A stretch of DNA of 47,207 bases. Origin: a virus. A program made the position numbers and the translations under genes. The stretch spans positions 1-47,207 of IMG/VR virus record IMGVR_UViG_3300009130_000049, one strand, 5' to 3'. Below are positions 7,960 through 15,565 of this stretch, one piece after another (the first letter of the stretch is position 1; each line of letters starts with the position of its first letter). The notes beneath the pieces were generated by a model, which did not search any database, was not told the origin of the DNA, and worked only from the letters and a program-made list of their open reading frames with translations.

Positions 7960-10404
7960 ATGGCTAATATAGGAGGCTTAGTAAAAAGAGGTCTAGAAGC
8001 GGTCGAAGCCGCCTCTGATGCTGGTCGCAGAGCTACGAAATCACCAGATAATGTCGTAGTAGACCCTAATGATTTTATGCAAGGTGTCTCCGAGGACGCA
8101 AGAAGTCGCTTTAAGAACAGCGTAACCAGAGACGAAGGGGGCGTAGCTAGACAATTCCAACTCAACGCCACACCTGACGAGGTAGACGGATGGTTAACTA
8201 AAGATGGTGTAGAAGGTTTTGTGGACGAAGATTCTGAGTGGTTTGTGGACGAAGATTCTGAGTGGGTTTTTGAAAACTTAGACCTCGACTATGAGGACGG
8301 AGCCCTTCCTAATACACTCAACCTTAAAGGTAAGGTTAAGGATGGGGTTCTGGACCTAGAGGATTTGGACGAGGAATCTAAACTACTCTTAGATTGGGCC
8401 ATATCGAGAGAGTGGGGTGAGTATGATATCCCCATATCTTTAGACCTTAATGATATCTTGGACGATGCTACCGAGATACCGGAGTTTGTCCGCACCGCTG
8501 ATGGTAGAGTAGTGCCTCTCAAATCCCCCATAGGTTTCGATAATAACCCCAGAGCCTCCAGATTGGATTCTCAGAGGACTTTGGACGAGACCCCTAGTAT
8601 GATATACCAACTAGATTCAGACGGTAAGAACGCCTCTAGGACCGTCTCACACGTATTCAATCAGGACACAGGGGTACGTAACTTTCAGGCGGCAGCACAA
8701 GTCCCAGATGAGGCAGGGGAGGTTGAACAAGTTAGACTGTATGACGAAGCTCTGAACGATGTTAGGGTCTTGTCTCCTGAGCACCAGACTAACGCGGAGC
8801 TAGAGTCGAGCGGGTGGGCGGCTGAGACTATAAAGTATGCTAGTACCTTGAGTGATAGGAGCTTGAAGAAATTTAACTCCACTAAATCTCTCTATAACGT
8901 AGGCTTGTTGGATAAGGATTCTGATTTTGCAAAGAAGCCTATCATCTTTAGGAACGTAGGCTCTGATGCTTTAGATGACGAAGGGTTGCCTCTGAGCTTT
9001 AAGCACGGCAAAGAAGTAGGTATGCACGGAGGATCAAAGTATCAGACCACACTATTCCGGTACGATGAAAGACTCGTAGGCGTACCTGAAGCGCGACAAG
9101 AGTTAGAAAGGCAGATGCGGGCCCTAGGTGAAATGATCGGAGACCCCGATAAGTTTCGTAGGGACTTAGAGGAAATCTTTCAACGCAACGTAGTGAGAAC
9201 TAAAGAGGGTTCGTTTTTTGAGTTCGAGTTAAAGCCAGATATTGCAGATGACTTTAATGAATACTTTGCAAAAGAGTTTGGGAACTCGACAAAAGACCCC
9301 GATGCGTATCAAGAGATAACTTCCAGCTTGATCATAGCCTCTAGTCACGCCAAAGCTCAGTTCGAGACTGGGTTTATAGTTACCGGGAAAAGCCCATTAG
9401 TTCTTAGGAACTATGAACTAGATATGACTCCATCAAGAATAGCTGGTCAACTTGAGACTATGAAGAGATTTAAGAAGTCTGAGTATGAAGAGACTTTAAA
9501 GCTGATAAAGGAGAATGGGTCGGACGTTAAATCAGATAAATTCCAAGAGGCAAAAGAAGCCTTGCACAGTCTAGTGGAACAAGAAGGCTTTGACCACATA
9601 TTATATAATAACACTGTTGATTCCGCTGGAGGGATGCCTTCCGTTATTGTTTGGCGGGATGATACTATTGAGATTTTAGGTATGAGAGAACAAGGTAATA
9701 GCATAGGTTCGTACACAAAAGCGTTTAGTGCTTTGCTTCCTGTAGTGGCAGGAGCCGCTTTATCAGGCGCTCCGGCTAACGAAGCCATAGCTGCGCCTGT
9801 AAATGAGGAGGCCGTAGCAAGTTACTCAGACCCCACACTAGAAGGGGCTTTGCCTAACTGGTACGATGAGAAAAGTGTAGACCCTAAATCTTACATGGGT
9901 CAACTGATGTTGTTTGAAGGGTTGCACGACAAAGCTGAGTACCTAACTTACCGCAATAAAGACGGCGAGAGGGTGACGGAGAAGAAGTTAACCGTAGGAC
10001 ACGGACACTTAGTAAAGGATGGGGAGATAAATAAGGAGACTGGCGAGCCTTTTAAAGAGGGGGACGTTATATCCAATGAGTACGCAAGAGAATTGTTCGA
10101 GCAAGACTTTGACACAGCACAACTAAACGCCTTAAAGGAGGCACGTAGGTTGGGTCTAATGGACGATAAGTTTATCGAACCTTTGACTCACGTTATGTAT
10201 CAGCTTGGTCCTACTGGATGGAAGGGGTTTGAGGATACGAGAAAGATTCTAAAGAAAGCCGGGAAAGCCCAAGGAAAAGAAAGAGCAGAACTACTAGAGG
10301 ATGCAGCAAGGGTGGTAGTAAACTCTAAGTGGAATAAACAAACCGAAAACAGATCGTTATGGTTCCAGAACGAACTACGCAAATATGCTATGAGTATAAA
10401 ATAA
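7960..10404 (+). CDS. Ejection protein with ART-like central region and C-terminal GH24 muramidase
   Basis: 814 residues. The N-terminal third is very acidic and holds a duplicated eight-residue unit. Residues about 320-575 resemble the ART-like domains of phage polyvalent proteins: an early FRNVG and GMHGGSKYQT, then a late GFDHILYNN followed by VIVWRDDTIEILG. Residues about 580-610 are a hydrophobic signal-anchor-like stretch (FSALLPVVAGAALSGAP). Residues about 640-814 are a T4-type lysozyme: E653 in LFEGLHDK, D668, and T678 in LTVGHGHL match the E-D-T triad of glycoside hydrolase 24. The enzyme would cut peptidoglycan during entry, and perhaps at lysis, because no separate endolysin gene is visible. 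The ART assignment is tentative; the muramidase call is firm. Confidence 0.75.
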   Translation: MANIGGLVKRGLEAVEAASDAGRRATKSPDNVVVDPNDFMQGVSEDARSRFKNSVTRDEGGVARQFQLNATPDEVDGWLTKDGVEGFVDEDSEWFVDEDSEWVFENLDLDYEDGALPNTLNLKGKVKDGVLDLEDLDEESKLLLDWAISREWGEYDIPISLDLNDILDDATEIPEFVRTADGRVVPLKSPIGFDNNPRASRLDSQRTLDETPSMIYQLDSDGKNASRTVSHVFNQDTGVRNFQAAAQVPDEAGEVEQVRLYDEALNDVRVLSPEHQTNAELESSGWAAETIKYASTLSDRSLKKFNSTKSLYNVGLLDKDSDFAKKPIIFRNVGSDALDDEGLPLSFKHGKEVGMHGGSKYQTTLFRYDERLVGVPEARQELERQMRALGEMIGDPDKFRRDLEEIFQRNVVRTKEGSFFEFELKPDIADDFNEYFAKEFGNSTKDPDAYQEITSSLIIASSHAKAQFETGFIVTGKSPLVLRNYELDMTPSRIAGQLETMKRFKKSEYEETLKLIKENGSDVKSDKFQEAKEALHSLVEQEGFDHILYNNTVDSAGGMPSVIVWRDDTIEILGMREQGNSIGSYTKAFSALLPVVAGAALSGAPANEAIAAPVNEEAVASYSDPTLEGALPNWYDEKSVDPKSYMGQLMLFEGLHDKAEYLTYRNKDGERVTEKKLTVGHGHLVKDGEINKETGEPFKEGDVISNEYARELFEQDFDTAQLNALKEARRLGLMDDKFIEPLTHVMYQLGPTGWKGFEDTRKILKKAGKAQGKERAELLEDAARVVVNSKWNKQTENRSLWFQNELRKYAMSIK
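8218..8265 (+). repeat. 24-bp perfect tandem duplication
   Basis: Two identical 24-base units (8218-8241 and 8242-8265) encode FVDEDSEW twice in the acidic N-terminal region of the muramidase-bearing ejection protein. The frame is kept. It looks like a recent slippage or unequal-exchange event. Confidence 0.9.
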
Positions 10405-10406
10405 TA

Positions 10407-10688
10407 ATGAGTGACGATAATAAAAAAGACGATGCCATAAGCAGAGCACAGATATTCTATGAAGTCAAGAGGTTAGCGGATAGATTAGACGCTATAGAAG
10501 ATAGACAAGCAAATCAGATTAGTGTGTTGTTCACTAAACAAGGACACACTGAGGCCGAGGTTGAGACTATTAAGGCGTGGTTGTCTAAGTATAAAGGATT
10601 CCTAGGTGGGATAGTATTTGTGTTTACTATATTCTGGGCTATTATGCTATTCCTTAAGTCTGCTCTATTGAAGATGGTGACGGCGTGA
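10407..10688 (+). CDS. Putative holin or membrane-anchored coiled-coil protein
   Basis: 93 residues from the ATG at 10407, two bases after the ejection gene's stop. A longer frame extends upstream into that gene, but the 10407 start fits the operon spacing. The first 65 residues are charged and coiled-coil-like. One strong membrane helix follows (FLGGIVFVFTIFWAIMLFL, about residues 68-87) with a short polar tail. This soluble-coil-plus-C-terminal-helix plan is shared with XhlA-type lysis proteins. Its place directly before the spanin genes supports a holin or lysis-accessory role, but small membrane proteins cannot be assigned from topology alone. Confidence 0.6.
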   Translation: MSDDNKKDDAISRAQIFYEVKRLADRLDAIEDRQANQISVLFTKQGHTEAEVETIKAWLSKYKGFLGGIVFVFTIFWAIMLFLKSALLKMVTA

Positions 10689-10810
10689 CTAAAATCCACC
10701 TATTACTAATTGTGTTTACTTACATCGGAGCTTTCATATTTGGTTACTGCGATGGATTATTACTTGAGTGCTACATACAGGCTTGGTTAGGGTTGGAACA
10801 GCATGGTTAG
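10685..10810 (+). CDS. 41-residue single-span membrane protein of the lysis cassette
   Basis: A GTG start at 10685 overlaps the previous stop in the classic GTGA arrangement, and the stop at 10808-10810 overlaps the next ATG at 10803. The peptide has one hydrophobic helix (LLLIVFTYIGAFIFGY, residues 6-21), two cysteines and a short amphipathic tail. Being locked by overlaps on both sides is good evidence that it is translated. It could be the true holin, a holin partner or an antiholin; sequence alone does not say which. Confidence 0.65.
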   Translation: MTKIHLLLIVFTYIGAFIFGYCDGLLLECYIQAWLGLEQHG

Positions 10811-11111
10811 TATGGTCTTTAGTTTAATATCTACTTGGTGGAAAGGTACTGGGTCAAGTAATATACTTACTATAGTATTGTTAGGCGCGTCAGCCTTGTG
10901 GGGAATTGATGAGTGGAGAGACAATAGAAGATTAGCTAATGCGGAAGAACACGCCGCCTATATATTGAGACAGAACAACGAACATACCGAAGATGAGTTT
11001 GAATCTTTGACGCAAGATACGATAGAGTTACAGGAACTAAGAAATGAGATTGAGCAAGATACAGAGAATAGGGATTTTCTTAATACTCCTATTCCCGATA
11101 GGTACAGGTAG
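10803..11111 (+). CDS. Rz-like inner-membrane spanin
   Basis: 102 residues: a short N-terminal tail, one membrane helix (ILTIVLLGASALWGI, about residues 21-35), then a long charged periplasmic coiled coil rich in E, Q, N and R. This is the plan of an i-spanin, which spans the periplasm and fuses inner and outer membranes at the last step of lysis in Gram-negative hosts. The partner lipoprotein gene begins inside this gene's 3' end in another frame, the overlapping Rz/Rz1 architecture known from several phages. The host should therefore have an outer membrane. Confidence 0.8.
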   Translation: MVSMVFSLISTWWKGTGSSNILTIVLLGASALWGIDEWRDNRRLANAEEHAAYILRQNNEHTEDEFESLTQDTIELQELRNEIEQDTENRDFLNTPIPDRYR

Positions 11112-11316
11112 TGTAGGTTGTTCTAGGTTTGGTTTGAGAAATAATGAATCTAATTATAATTATTATCCTATCCCTAGTATCTACTTACAACCTTGTAATC
11201 TACCAGAAGAAGAACCAAAGACTATTGGTGATTTGATATATCAAAAAGAATTATATAGATATTGTTCTATTCAAAGTAACAGACACAAAGAACAAATAAA
11301 AGAATTATCAGATTAA
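11044..11316 (+). CDS. Rz1-like outer-membrane spanin lipoprotein
   Basis: 90 residues, starting 68 bases inside the Rz-like gene in a different frame, with an AGGA eight bases before the ATG. The N-terminus is a lipoprotein signal: basic residues, hydrophobic core (IFLILLFPIGTG) and the lipobox-like SVGC with C26 as the probable lipidated cysteine. The mature part has several prolines and ends in a charged helix able to pair with the i-spanin. It closes the late operon: the terminator follows within ten bases of the stop. Confidence 0.8.
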   Translation: MRLSKIQRIGIFLILLFPIGTGSVGCSRFGLRNNESNYNYYPIPSIYLQPCNLPEEEPKTIGDLIYQKELYRYCSIQSNRHKEQIKELSD

Positions 11317-11321
11317 GAAAA

Positions 11322-11339
11322 AGGGGGCCGAAGCCCCCT
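11322..11339. terminator. Bidirectional intrinsic terminator between converging arms
   Basis: A 7-bp perfect GC stem (AGGGGGC/GCCCCCT) with a 4-base loop sits between the end of the rightward late operon and the end of the leftward early operon. Read on the minus strand the loop is TTCG and a run of five T follows, an excellent intrinsic terminator. On the plus strand the tail (CTCTTTGTTTA) is weaker. It probably stops both transcripts and limits collision or antisense reading. Confidence 0.85.
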
Positions 11340-11347
11340 CTCTTTGT

Positions 11348-11440
11348 TTACCCCATAATAATAAAAGGCAAACTTACTAAAGAAAATAGAACAACTCCTA
11401 TGGCTATTGCAAATACTATTTCAATTATAAAATCAAACAT
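11348..11440 (-). CDS. 30-residue membrane peptide
   Basis: ATG at 11440, one base after the TGA of the upstream gene, and TAA at 11348-11350 just before the terminator. The peptide is almost entirely one hydrophobic helix (IVFAIAIGVVLFSLVSLPF). It would be the last gene of the leftward operon. There is no separate ribosome site, so translation would depend on coupling. The function is unknown. Confidence 0.45.
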   Translation of the reverse strand: MFDFIIEIVFAIAIGVVLFSLVSLPFIIMG

Positions 11441-11441
11441 A

Positions 11442-11645
11442 TCATTTAGTATTATCAACACTGAGTTTCAACTCTGGACTATGGTTTAAGCTCAAGAAGA
11501 ACTCATATTTGATATCATTCTCATCAAGCAACGAGAAGGATAAACCATCCAAGTCTCTGTTCTGAGCAAGAAACTCACCTAAAGTTAACATAACATCTAC
11601 ACCAGTAGCGTTCTCAAAATCTAATTCAAATTCCTTATCCGTCAT
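11442..11645 (-). CDS. Small acidic hypothetical protein
   Basis: 67 residues, strongly acidic, no cysteine and no membrane helix. Its start overlaps the stop of the DUF3310-like gene by four bases (ATGA), so it is probably made in step with that protein. I do not recognise the family. Alternating hydrophobic and acidic residues suggest a small compact fold or a protein-binding peptide. Confidence 0.65.
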   Translation of the reverse strand: MTDKEFELDFENATGVDVMLTLGEFLAQNRDLDGLSFSLLDENDIKYEFFLSLNHSPELKLSVDNTK

Positions 11646-12061
11646 TCGCTCTCTCCTTTCACGTTACGTAGTCGTTTCTTTTCCTGTTCAGCAAACCAGA
11701 TAATCTTATCTAGGTCATACTCAGCAGATACTCCCTCTTTGTGCCCCATACGGTAACAAGCCTTAAAGATATTTCCCATATTGAAGTTCATGTTACGGTG
11801 ATTAATCAAATCCCCCAGCTCTTTAGCACTAGGTGGTAACACGTAGTAAGCGGAAGACCAACCACCAGTATTGGTAGGTTTGTTATCTGGGTCAGCTCCC
11901 GTAATACTAGAGTATGTTCCGTACTCCTTGGAATAGATACCCGGCCCTACCTCTACTGATGTAGCGGAGATTAAGTCCTCGGCACAAGTACCCGGTAGTC
12001 CCTCCATTTCAGGTAATACGTTAGGGTATTTACCCAAACCTTCTTCAAAGATACTTGTCAT
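11642..12061 (-). CDS. DUF3310-domain protein
   Basis: 139 residues. Residues about 85-135 match the DUF3310 pattern: INHRNMNFNMGNIFKACYRM, then a glycine turn and DLDKIIWFAEQEKKRL. This domain occurs in many phages, sometimes as part of a nucleotide-kinase-like protein (T7 gp1.7), and is usually encoded near nucleotide metabolism or replication genes, as here with NrdJ. The N-terminal 80 residues are Gly/Ser/Thr-rich and unrecognised. The start overlaps the 3' end of the upstream zinc-ribbon gene by 17 bases. The biochemical function is not known. Confidence 0.7.
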   Translation of the reverse strand: MTSIFEEGLGKYPNVLPEMEGLPGTCAEDLISATSVEVGPGIYSKEYGTYSSITGADPDNKPTNTGGWSSAYYVLPPSAKELGDLINHRNMNFNMGNIFKACYRMGHKEGVSAEYDLDKIIWFAEQEKKRLRNVKGESE

Positions 12062-12215
12062 ACGGACCTTCCTTTACATAGCCCCGTGTAGCCGGGGGGA
12101 GTTTATTCATAGTAGTAGAGCCACACTTGCGACACTGGGGAATCTCGTCTGCTTTTAACCAGAGTTCCTCCTCGTGCCCACAAGCGGAGCATTGGTAGTC
12201 AAACACTTTTACCAC
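12045..12215 (-). CDS. 56-residue zinc-ribbon protein (FmdB-like)
   Basis: GTG start at 12215 with a near-perfect AGGAGGT five bases upstream, which decides the start. The peptide begins VVKVFDYQCSACGHEEE and has a second CRKCGS pair, giving the CxxC-(n)-CxxC ribbon and the FDYxCxxCGH opening of FmdB-type regulatory proteins. The tail is basic and Pro/Gly-rich. It overlaps the DUF3310 gene by 17 bases. A structural zinc ion is likely; the target is unknown. Confidence 0.75.
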   Translation of the reverse strand: MVKVFDYQCSACGHEEELWLKADEIPQCRKCGSTTMNKLPPATRGYVKEGPYDKYL

Positions 12216-12227
12216 ACTATACCTCCT

Positions 12228-12425
12228 CTAGTTATTGGATCGAACACAGTCTGTCTCCTTTGCGCTAGGGTGTTCACAAGCGTCCATAAACAAAGACGCA
12301 TTGAATCTAGGGTTACGCAATAGAGCGTAATCAATGTAGTGTTTGACGGCCAACGCTTTGTCTCCACTCTCAGGGAGGTGAGAAAAGGATTCCGCCACAG
12401 CTACAAAGTCTTTACGAGTAATCAT
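12228..12425 (-). CDS. Small hypothetical protein
   Basis: 65 residues beginning MITRKDFVAVAESF. It looks like a short helical protein of a type often seen in phage replication operons, with a conserved-looking RNPRFNASLFMDAC segment. The gene lies between two zinc-ribbon genes and has no membrane helix. The family was not recognised and no function is proposed. Confidence 0.65.
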   Translation of the reverse strand: MITRKDFVAVAESFSHLPESGDKALAVKHYIDYALLRNPRFNASLFMDACEHPSAKETDCVRSNN

Positions 12426-12427
12426 AG

Positions 12428-12547
12428 TTACTTACCTTTGGTTTTACAGTTAGGGCAAACATGATAGCCCACATCTCTGAATCTCAACAGAGTCCAGAAC
12501 TCACTACGACACTTGCTACAGTGCTTCAGCATCTTAAGTCTTCTCAT
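12428..12547 (-). CDS. 39-residue zinc-ribbon miniprotein
   Basis: ATG at 12547 overlaps the NrdJ stop in an ATGA arrangement (12544-12547). The peptide is very basic and contains CSKC and CPNC pairs 19 residues apart, a minimal zinc ribbon. Coupling to nrdJ and the intact four-cysteine pattern argue that it is a real gene. It might bind nucleic acid or act with the reductase, but neither can be shown from sequence. Confidence 0.7.
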   Translation of the reverse strand: MRRLKMLKHCSKCRSEFWTLLRFRDVGYHVCPNCKTKGK

Positions 12548-14406
12548 AGTTCGCAAGAACCTCCATGACAAGCCAACTCCTGACTGCCGGTTGTATTATC
12601 TTCATCCTCGACTGAGAGGTTAATCTCGTGAGGCATCGCTTCTAACAACTTATTGTACTCCTCCTCGGTGATCTCCTCATAGGGAGCTTGTGGATAGATG
12701 TGGTCATTGTGCGGGAAGAATGATACCCCGTTCATAATGTCCCAGTTACTATATACCCAAGCTCCTACCTCCATCCATTCGTACTCTTGTACGTAGATAG
12801 AGACTGAGGGTTTGTGCTCACACCACTTGGTAGCGAAGACCTTCCAGTGTTCAAGCTGTTCAATAGCCGACAAATCCTTAACACACAACGCATCCTCTGG
12901 AGCACGGTGAGGGAATGAGAACACTAATTCTCTAGGGTTCTGCAAACTTTCCTCAACAGGGACACCAGCATCCACAAGGGCACGACTAACAGGGTCGTTA
13001 ATATCGCCCCGCACCCGCCTAATATAATAAGGAGCGTAACGAGGGTGTATTCCAGAACTCGAATCAACGAGTTGCGAAACCGTACCACTAGGCTTGACGC
13101 AAGTGACCGCTGCCGCTTGGTTAACTCCAAGTATCTCAGAAAAGTGAGCGTTAGTAGCAACCGCAAGTTGTTTAAGGGCTTCAAGGTTACTCTCCCATCC
13201 GTTATCTTCGGGGTCTTGTAGTGGTGCAAAGTCCATAATGCCTGTGAGGGATACTCCAAGTAGTGCTTCCTCTTTGGTATTGTTAGTCCACTCCGAACTT
13301 AAGTATCTAAAGTTTGTTTGAGTGGCCTGTAAAGTACCTAGGATAGTAGCCAGTTCAACTTTGCGGCTTATCGTGTCCATCGTATCATGGTCCCTCAATA
13401 CTACTTCAGTCAGGTTACAGAATTGTTTAGACCTTAGTACTATTTCTGAGCAAGGGTTTGTTCCGAATTCGTAGTCGCTATCCCTCCGGCTTGGTGACAT
13501 AGCTTGACTAGCTGTTCGATTGAATACTCCTCGCTCACCTGCCTTACTACGATAGAGAGACTCCCACTCTTGCATGAAAATGCCCATGTCTGGTCGCTCT
13601 GTATAGCAGACAGAGTTATTGGCAAGGGCTCGTTGGGGCTCGCTGGTGTACCAGTCTCCGCACTTTGCTTCTCTAAGTCTAGGGTCAGATAAGTTAGAAA
13701 GAGACAAGAGAGCAGAACGCCTAACACCACCGCATACCACCACTTCTGCAATTTTACAAACAACATCATGCACCTCCAAGCTGTTTAGTTTTCTTCCGGC
13801 TGCTCCTTTAAAAAGTCTAACACAGTAGTTAAACAATTCTTCAAGAGGTTCTGGGCCACTAGAACGGCCTCCGAATGTTCGGAGTACCTCCCCGGCAGGT
13901 CGGAGACTAGATGTGTCCCATCTAGGCACTTTACCTTGATAGAGTAACGATATGAGTTCTCTGAGTCCAGTGGCCCATCCGATTTTTGAATCTCCAATGT
14001 GAATAGTTGTGTCGCTTCCATGAAATTCCTCCGCTACCTCTGGTAGTTTGTTGATGTACTGCCGTTCCACACTGAAGCCTACTCCAGTACCACACATCAA
14101 GACATAAAGTATCTCGTCAAAGACTCGTGGATTATCTACTGCTACATACGAGCAGTTGTAACCCGCTACATTATCCCTTGCTAGTGCTGGCCCCGCTGTC
14201 ATTAGGGCTCTCATACTAGGCATTACTTCAAAGTTAAGTATCGCACTACGTAACTCCTCCCACGGAATCTCATTATCCTCATGAGACTCTCGTTTGAAGT
14301 GAGCTATATAGCGGTCAACGGTTTCTTCCCACGTTTCCCTACGCTTTTCCTCCGGTAAGTATCGAGCGTATCTGCTCGTGAATATGTACTGCTGATAGCT
14401 ATTCAT
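12544..14406 (-). CDS. nrdJ: Adenosylcobalamin-dependent ribonucleotide reductase (class II, monomeric type)
   Basis: 620 residues. It converts ribonucleoside triphosphates (or diphosphates) to deoxyribonucleotides using vitamin B12 to generate a thiyl radical. The active-site pattern N317-P-C319-S-E321 matches the NxCxE thiyl-radical site. C85 and C330 match the substrate-reducing pair, and the 11-residue spacing from C319 to C330 equals that from C408 to C419 in the Lactobacillus leichmannii enzyme. C613 and C618 form the C-terminal swinging pair (CHGGSC), again with the same spacing. There is no R2-type partner gene. It is shorter than the about 740-residue Lactobacillus enzyme. B12-dependent RNR is a hallmark of cobaviruses. 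Confidence 0.93.
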   Translation of the reverse strand: MNSYQQYIFTSRYARYLPEEKRRETWEETVDRYIAHFKRESHEDNEIPWEELRSAILNFEVMPSMRALMTAGPALARDNVAGYNCSYVAVDNPRVFDEILYVLMCGTGVGFSVERQYINKLPEVAEEFHGSDTTIHIGDSKIGWATGLRELISLLYQGKVPRWDTSSLRPAGEVLRTFGGRSSGPEPLEELFNYCVRLFKGAAGRKLNSLEVHDVVCKIAEVVVCGGVRRSALLSLSNLSDPRLREAKCGDWYTSEPQRALANNSVCYTERPDMGIFMQEWESLYRSKAGERGVFNRTASQAMSPSRRDSDYEFGTNPCSEIVLRSKQFCNLTEVVLRDHDTMDTISRKVELATILGTLQATQTNFRYLSSEWTNNTKEEALLGVSLTGIMDFAPLQDPEDNGWESNLEALKQLAVATNAHFSEILGVNQAAAVTCVKPSGTVSQLVDSSSGIHPRYAPYYIRRVRGDINDPVSRALVDAGVPVEESLQNPRELVFSFPHRAPEDALCVKDLSAIEQLEHWKVFATKWCEHKPSVSIYVQEYEWMEVGAWVYSNWDIMNGVSFFPHNDHIYPQAPYEEITEEEYNKLLEAMPHEINLSVEDEDNTTGSQELACHGGSCEL

Positions 14407-14601
14407 CTATTCTACTCCGAGGGTTTCCCCCTCTCCAAAACATTCCACACACTCTAGTTTATCTCCGGCTAGGTTAGTGTAACCCACTCCATTACAGAGT
14501 GGGCACACTACCGGAACACAGTGCTCTACTTTATGGGCGTGTCCCTTCCCCAGTATGTCGGGGAGAGACCGCCTATACTCCTGCTTCTTCCAGCTACCCA
14601 T
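14407..14601 (-). CDS. Small DnaJ-like zinc-finger protein
   Basis: 64 residues with CPLCNGVGYTNL and CVECFGEG, two CxxC pairs with the glycine spacing of DnaJ central zinc fingers. The N-terminal 30 residues are basic. It ends directly before the nrdJ start and overlaps the upstream gene by one base. Such isolated zinc modules are common next to phage nucleotide-metabolism genes, but the role is unknown. Confidence 0.65.
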   Translation of the reverse strand: MGSWKKQEYRRSLPDILGKGHAHKVEHCVPVVCPLCNGVGYTNLAGDKLECVECFGEGETLGVE

Positions 14602-14825
14602 TATCCTTCTTCCTGAACAGGATAAAATCTAGCATACTTAGTGCTAGTGAAGTAGCCATCATACGGGATAGTAGTACCTATACCGAACTTAAGGCGTGGT
14701 ACATGGAAGTGTTCACCATCCCATTTAGCTGTATTCCAACCATCCCTCTCAGCATAGCCAAAGTAGTACCTACCCTCAACGAGTTGGGTCTCCCTTAGCC
14801 AAGCCTTATGATTAAAGTCACACAT
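14601..14825 (-). CDS. Small hypothetical protein
   Basis: 74 residues, rich in aromatic residues and glycine (GRYYFGYAERDGWNTAKWDG), with no cysteine pairs and no membrane helix. The sequence suggests a small beta-rich fold. It overlaps the neighbouring genes by one base on both sides, which supports translation. The family was not recognised. Confidence 0.6.
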   Translation of the reverse strand: MCDFNHKAWLRETQLVEGRYYFGYAERDGWNTAKWDGEHFHVPRLKFGIGTTIPYDGYFTSTKYARFYPVQEEG

Positions 14826-15565
14826 TACACTAGTACTCCATCTCCTGTTTTCTCAAGTCTAGTACGTCCACGTAGATTAGTACCACAATCCTTACACTTG
14901 TACCTCTGGTAAGTTTGAGTAGAGGTTCTCTCTATCCCCTTCTTAACTACCTCCTTAGAGCCACAGTTTCGACACGTAGGCTCATCAGAGTTAAGCCATA
15001 GGCCCATGTTAGGGTGCTTCTTAATCCACGGTAAGAGGACCATATAAAGCTCCTCAAGCAGCCTTACATCTTGGATGTTATACTCCTTCATCACTCTCCA
15101 AGCAGAGGCTTTACCGTCCATACAATCCCTCCACAACTCCATGCCTTTGTGTTGTACTTTACCACCCAGACCTAGCTGTTGGCACACGAAGTCCAGCTTG
15201 TTAGACGAGAACCTGAACTGGCTACGTACCGTAGAGAGTAGATCGACTTGATGATAGGGAGAGGGAGGCTCGTAGCCCCAGAGCACAAACTCTCGGTTGA
15301 TTGTGGGTATATCAAATCGCTTACCATTGTAGTGTACAACAACGTCAGCCTCATCCAACAAAGCCCAAAGCTCATCTAACATAGCTTCCATACCGTGATG
15401 GTGGACCGACTTAAAGTAAACTCTCTTTTCCCCGTCCCACTTAGCGGCAAAGCAGAGTGTGTATCCGGGCTTTACGATTTGATTAATCCCTACATCTTGC
15501 TTAAACAATCCCCACGTATAAGCTAAGTTTGGTGCTGTCTCAATATCAAGATGTAACTTCTTCAT
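14825..15565 (-). CDS. DnaQ-like 3'-5' exonuclease with C-terminal zinc ribbon
   Basis: 246 residues. The first 185 form an RNase H-fold exonuclease: Exo I is LHLDIET (D7, E9), Exo II is HYNGKRFDIPTIN (D85), Exo III is YNIQDVRLL (Y162, D166). A C-terminal extension holds CRNCGS and CKDCGT (C198, C201, C224, C227) with basic residues between, a DNA-binding-type zinc ribbon like those of transposase N-termini. The polymerase at 17376 has its own proofreading domain, so this enzyme more likely trims DNA ends or degrades host DNA or RNA. It overlaps the endonuclease I gene by 20 bases. Confidence 0.85.
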   Translation of the reverse strand: MKKLHLDIETAPNLAYTWGLFKQDVGINQIVKPGYTLCFAAKWDGEKRVYFKSVHHHGMEAMLDELWALLDEADVVVHYNGKRFDIPTINREFVLWGYEPPSPYHQVDLLSTVRSQFRFSSNKLDFVCQQLGLGGKVQHKGMELWRDCMDGKASAWRVMKEYNIQDVRLLEELYMVLLPWIKKHPNMGLWLNSDEPTCRNCGSKEVVKKGIERTSTQTYQRYKCKDCGTNLRGRTRLEKTGDGVLV

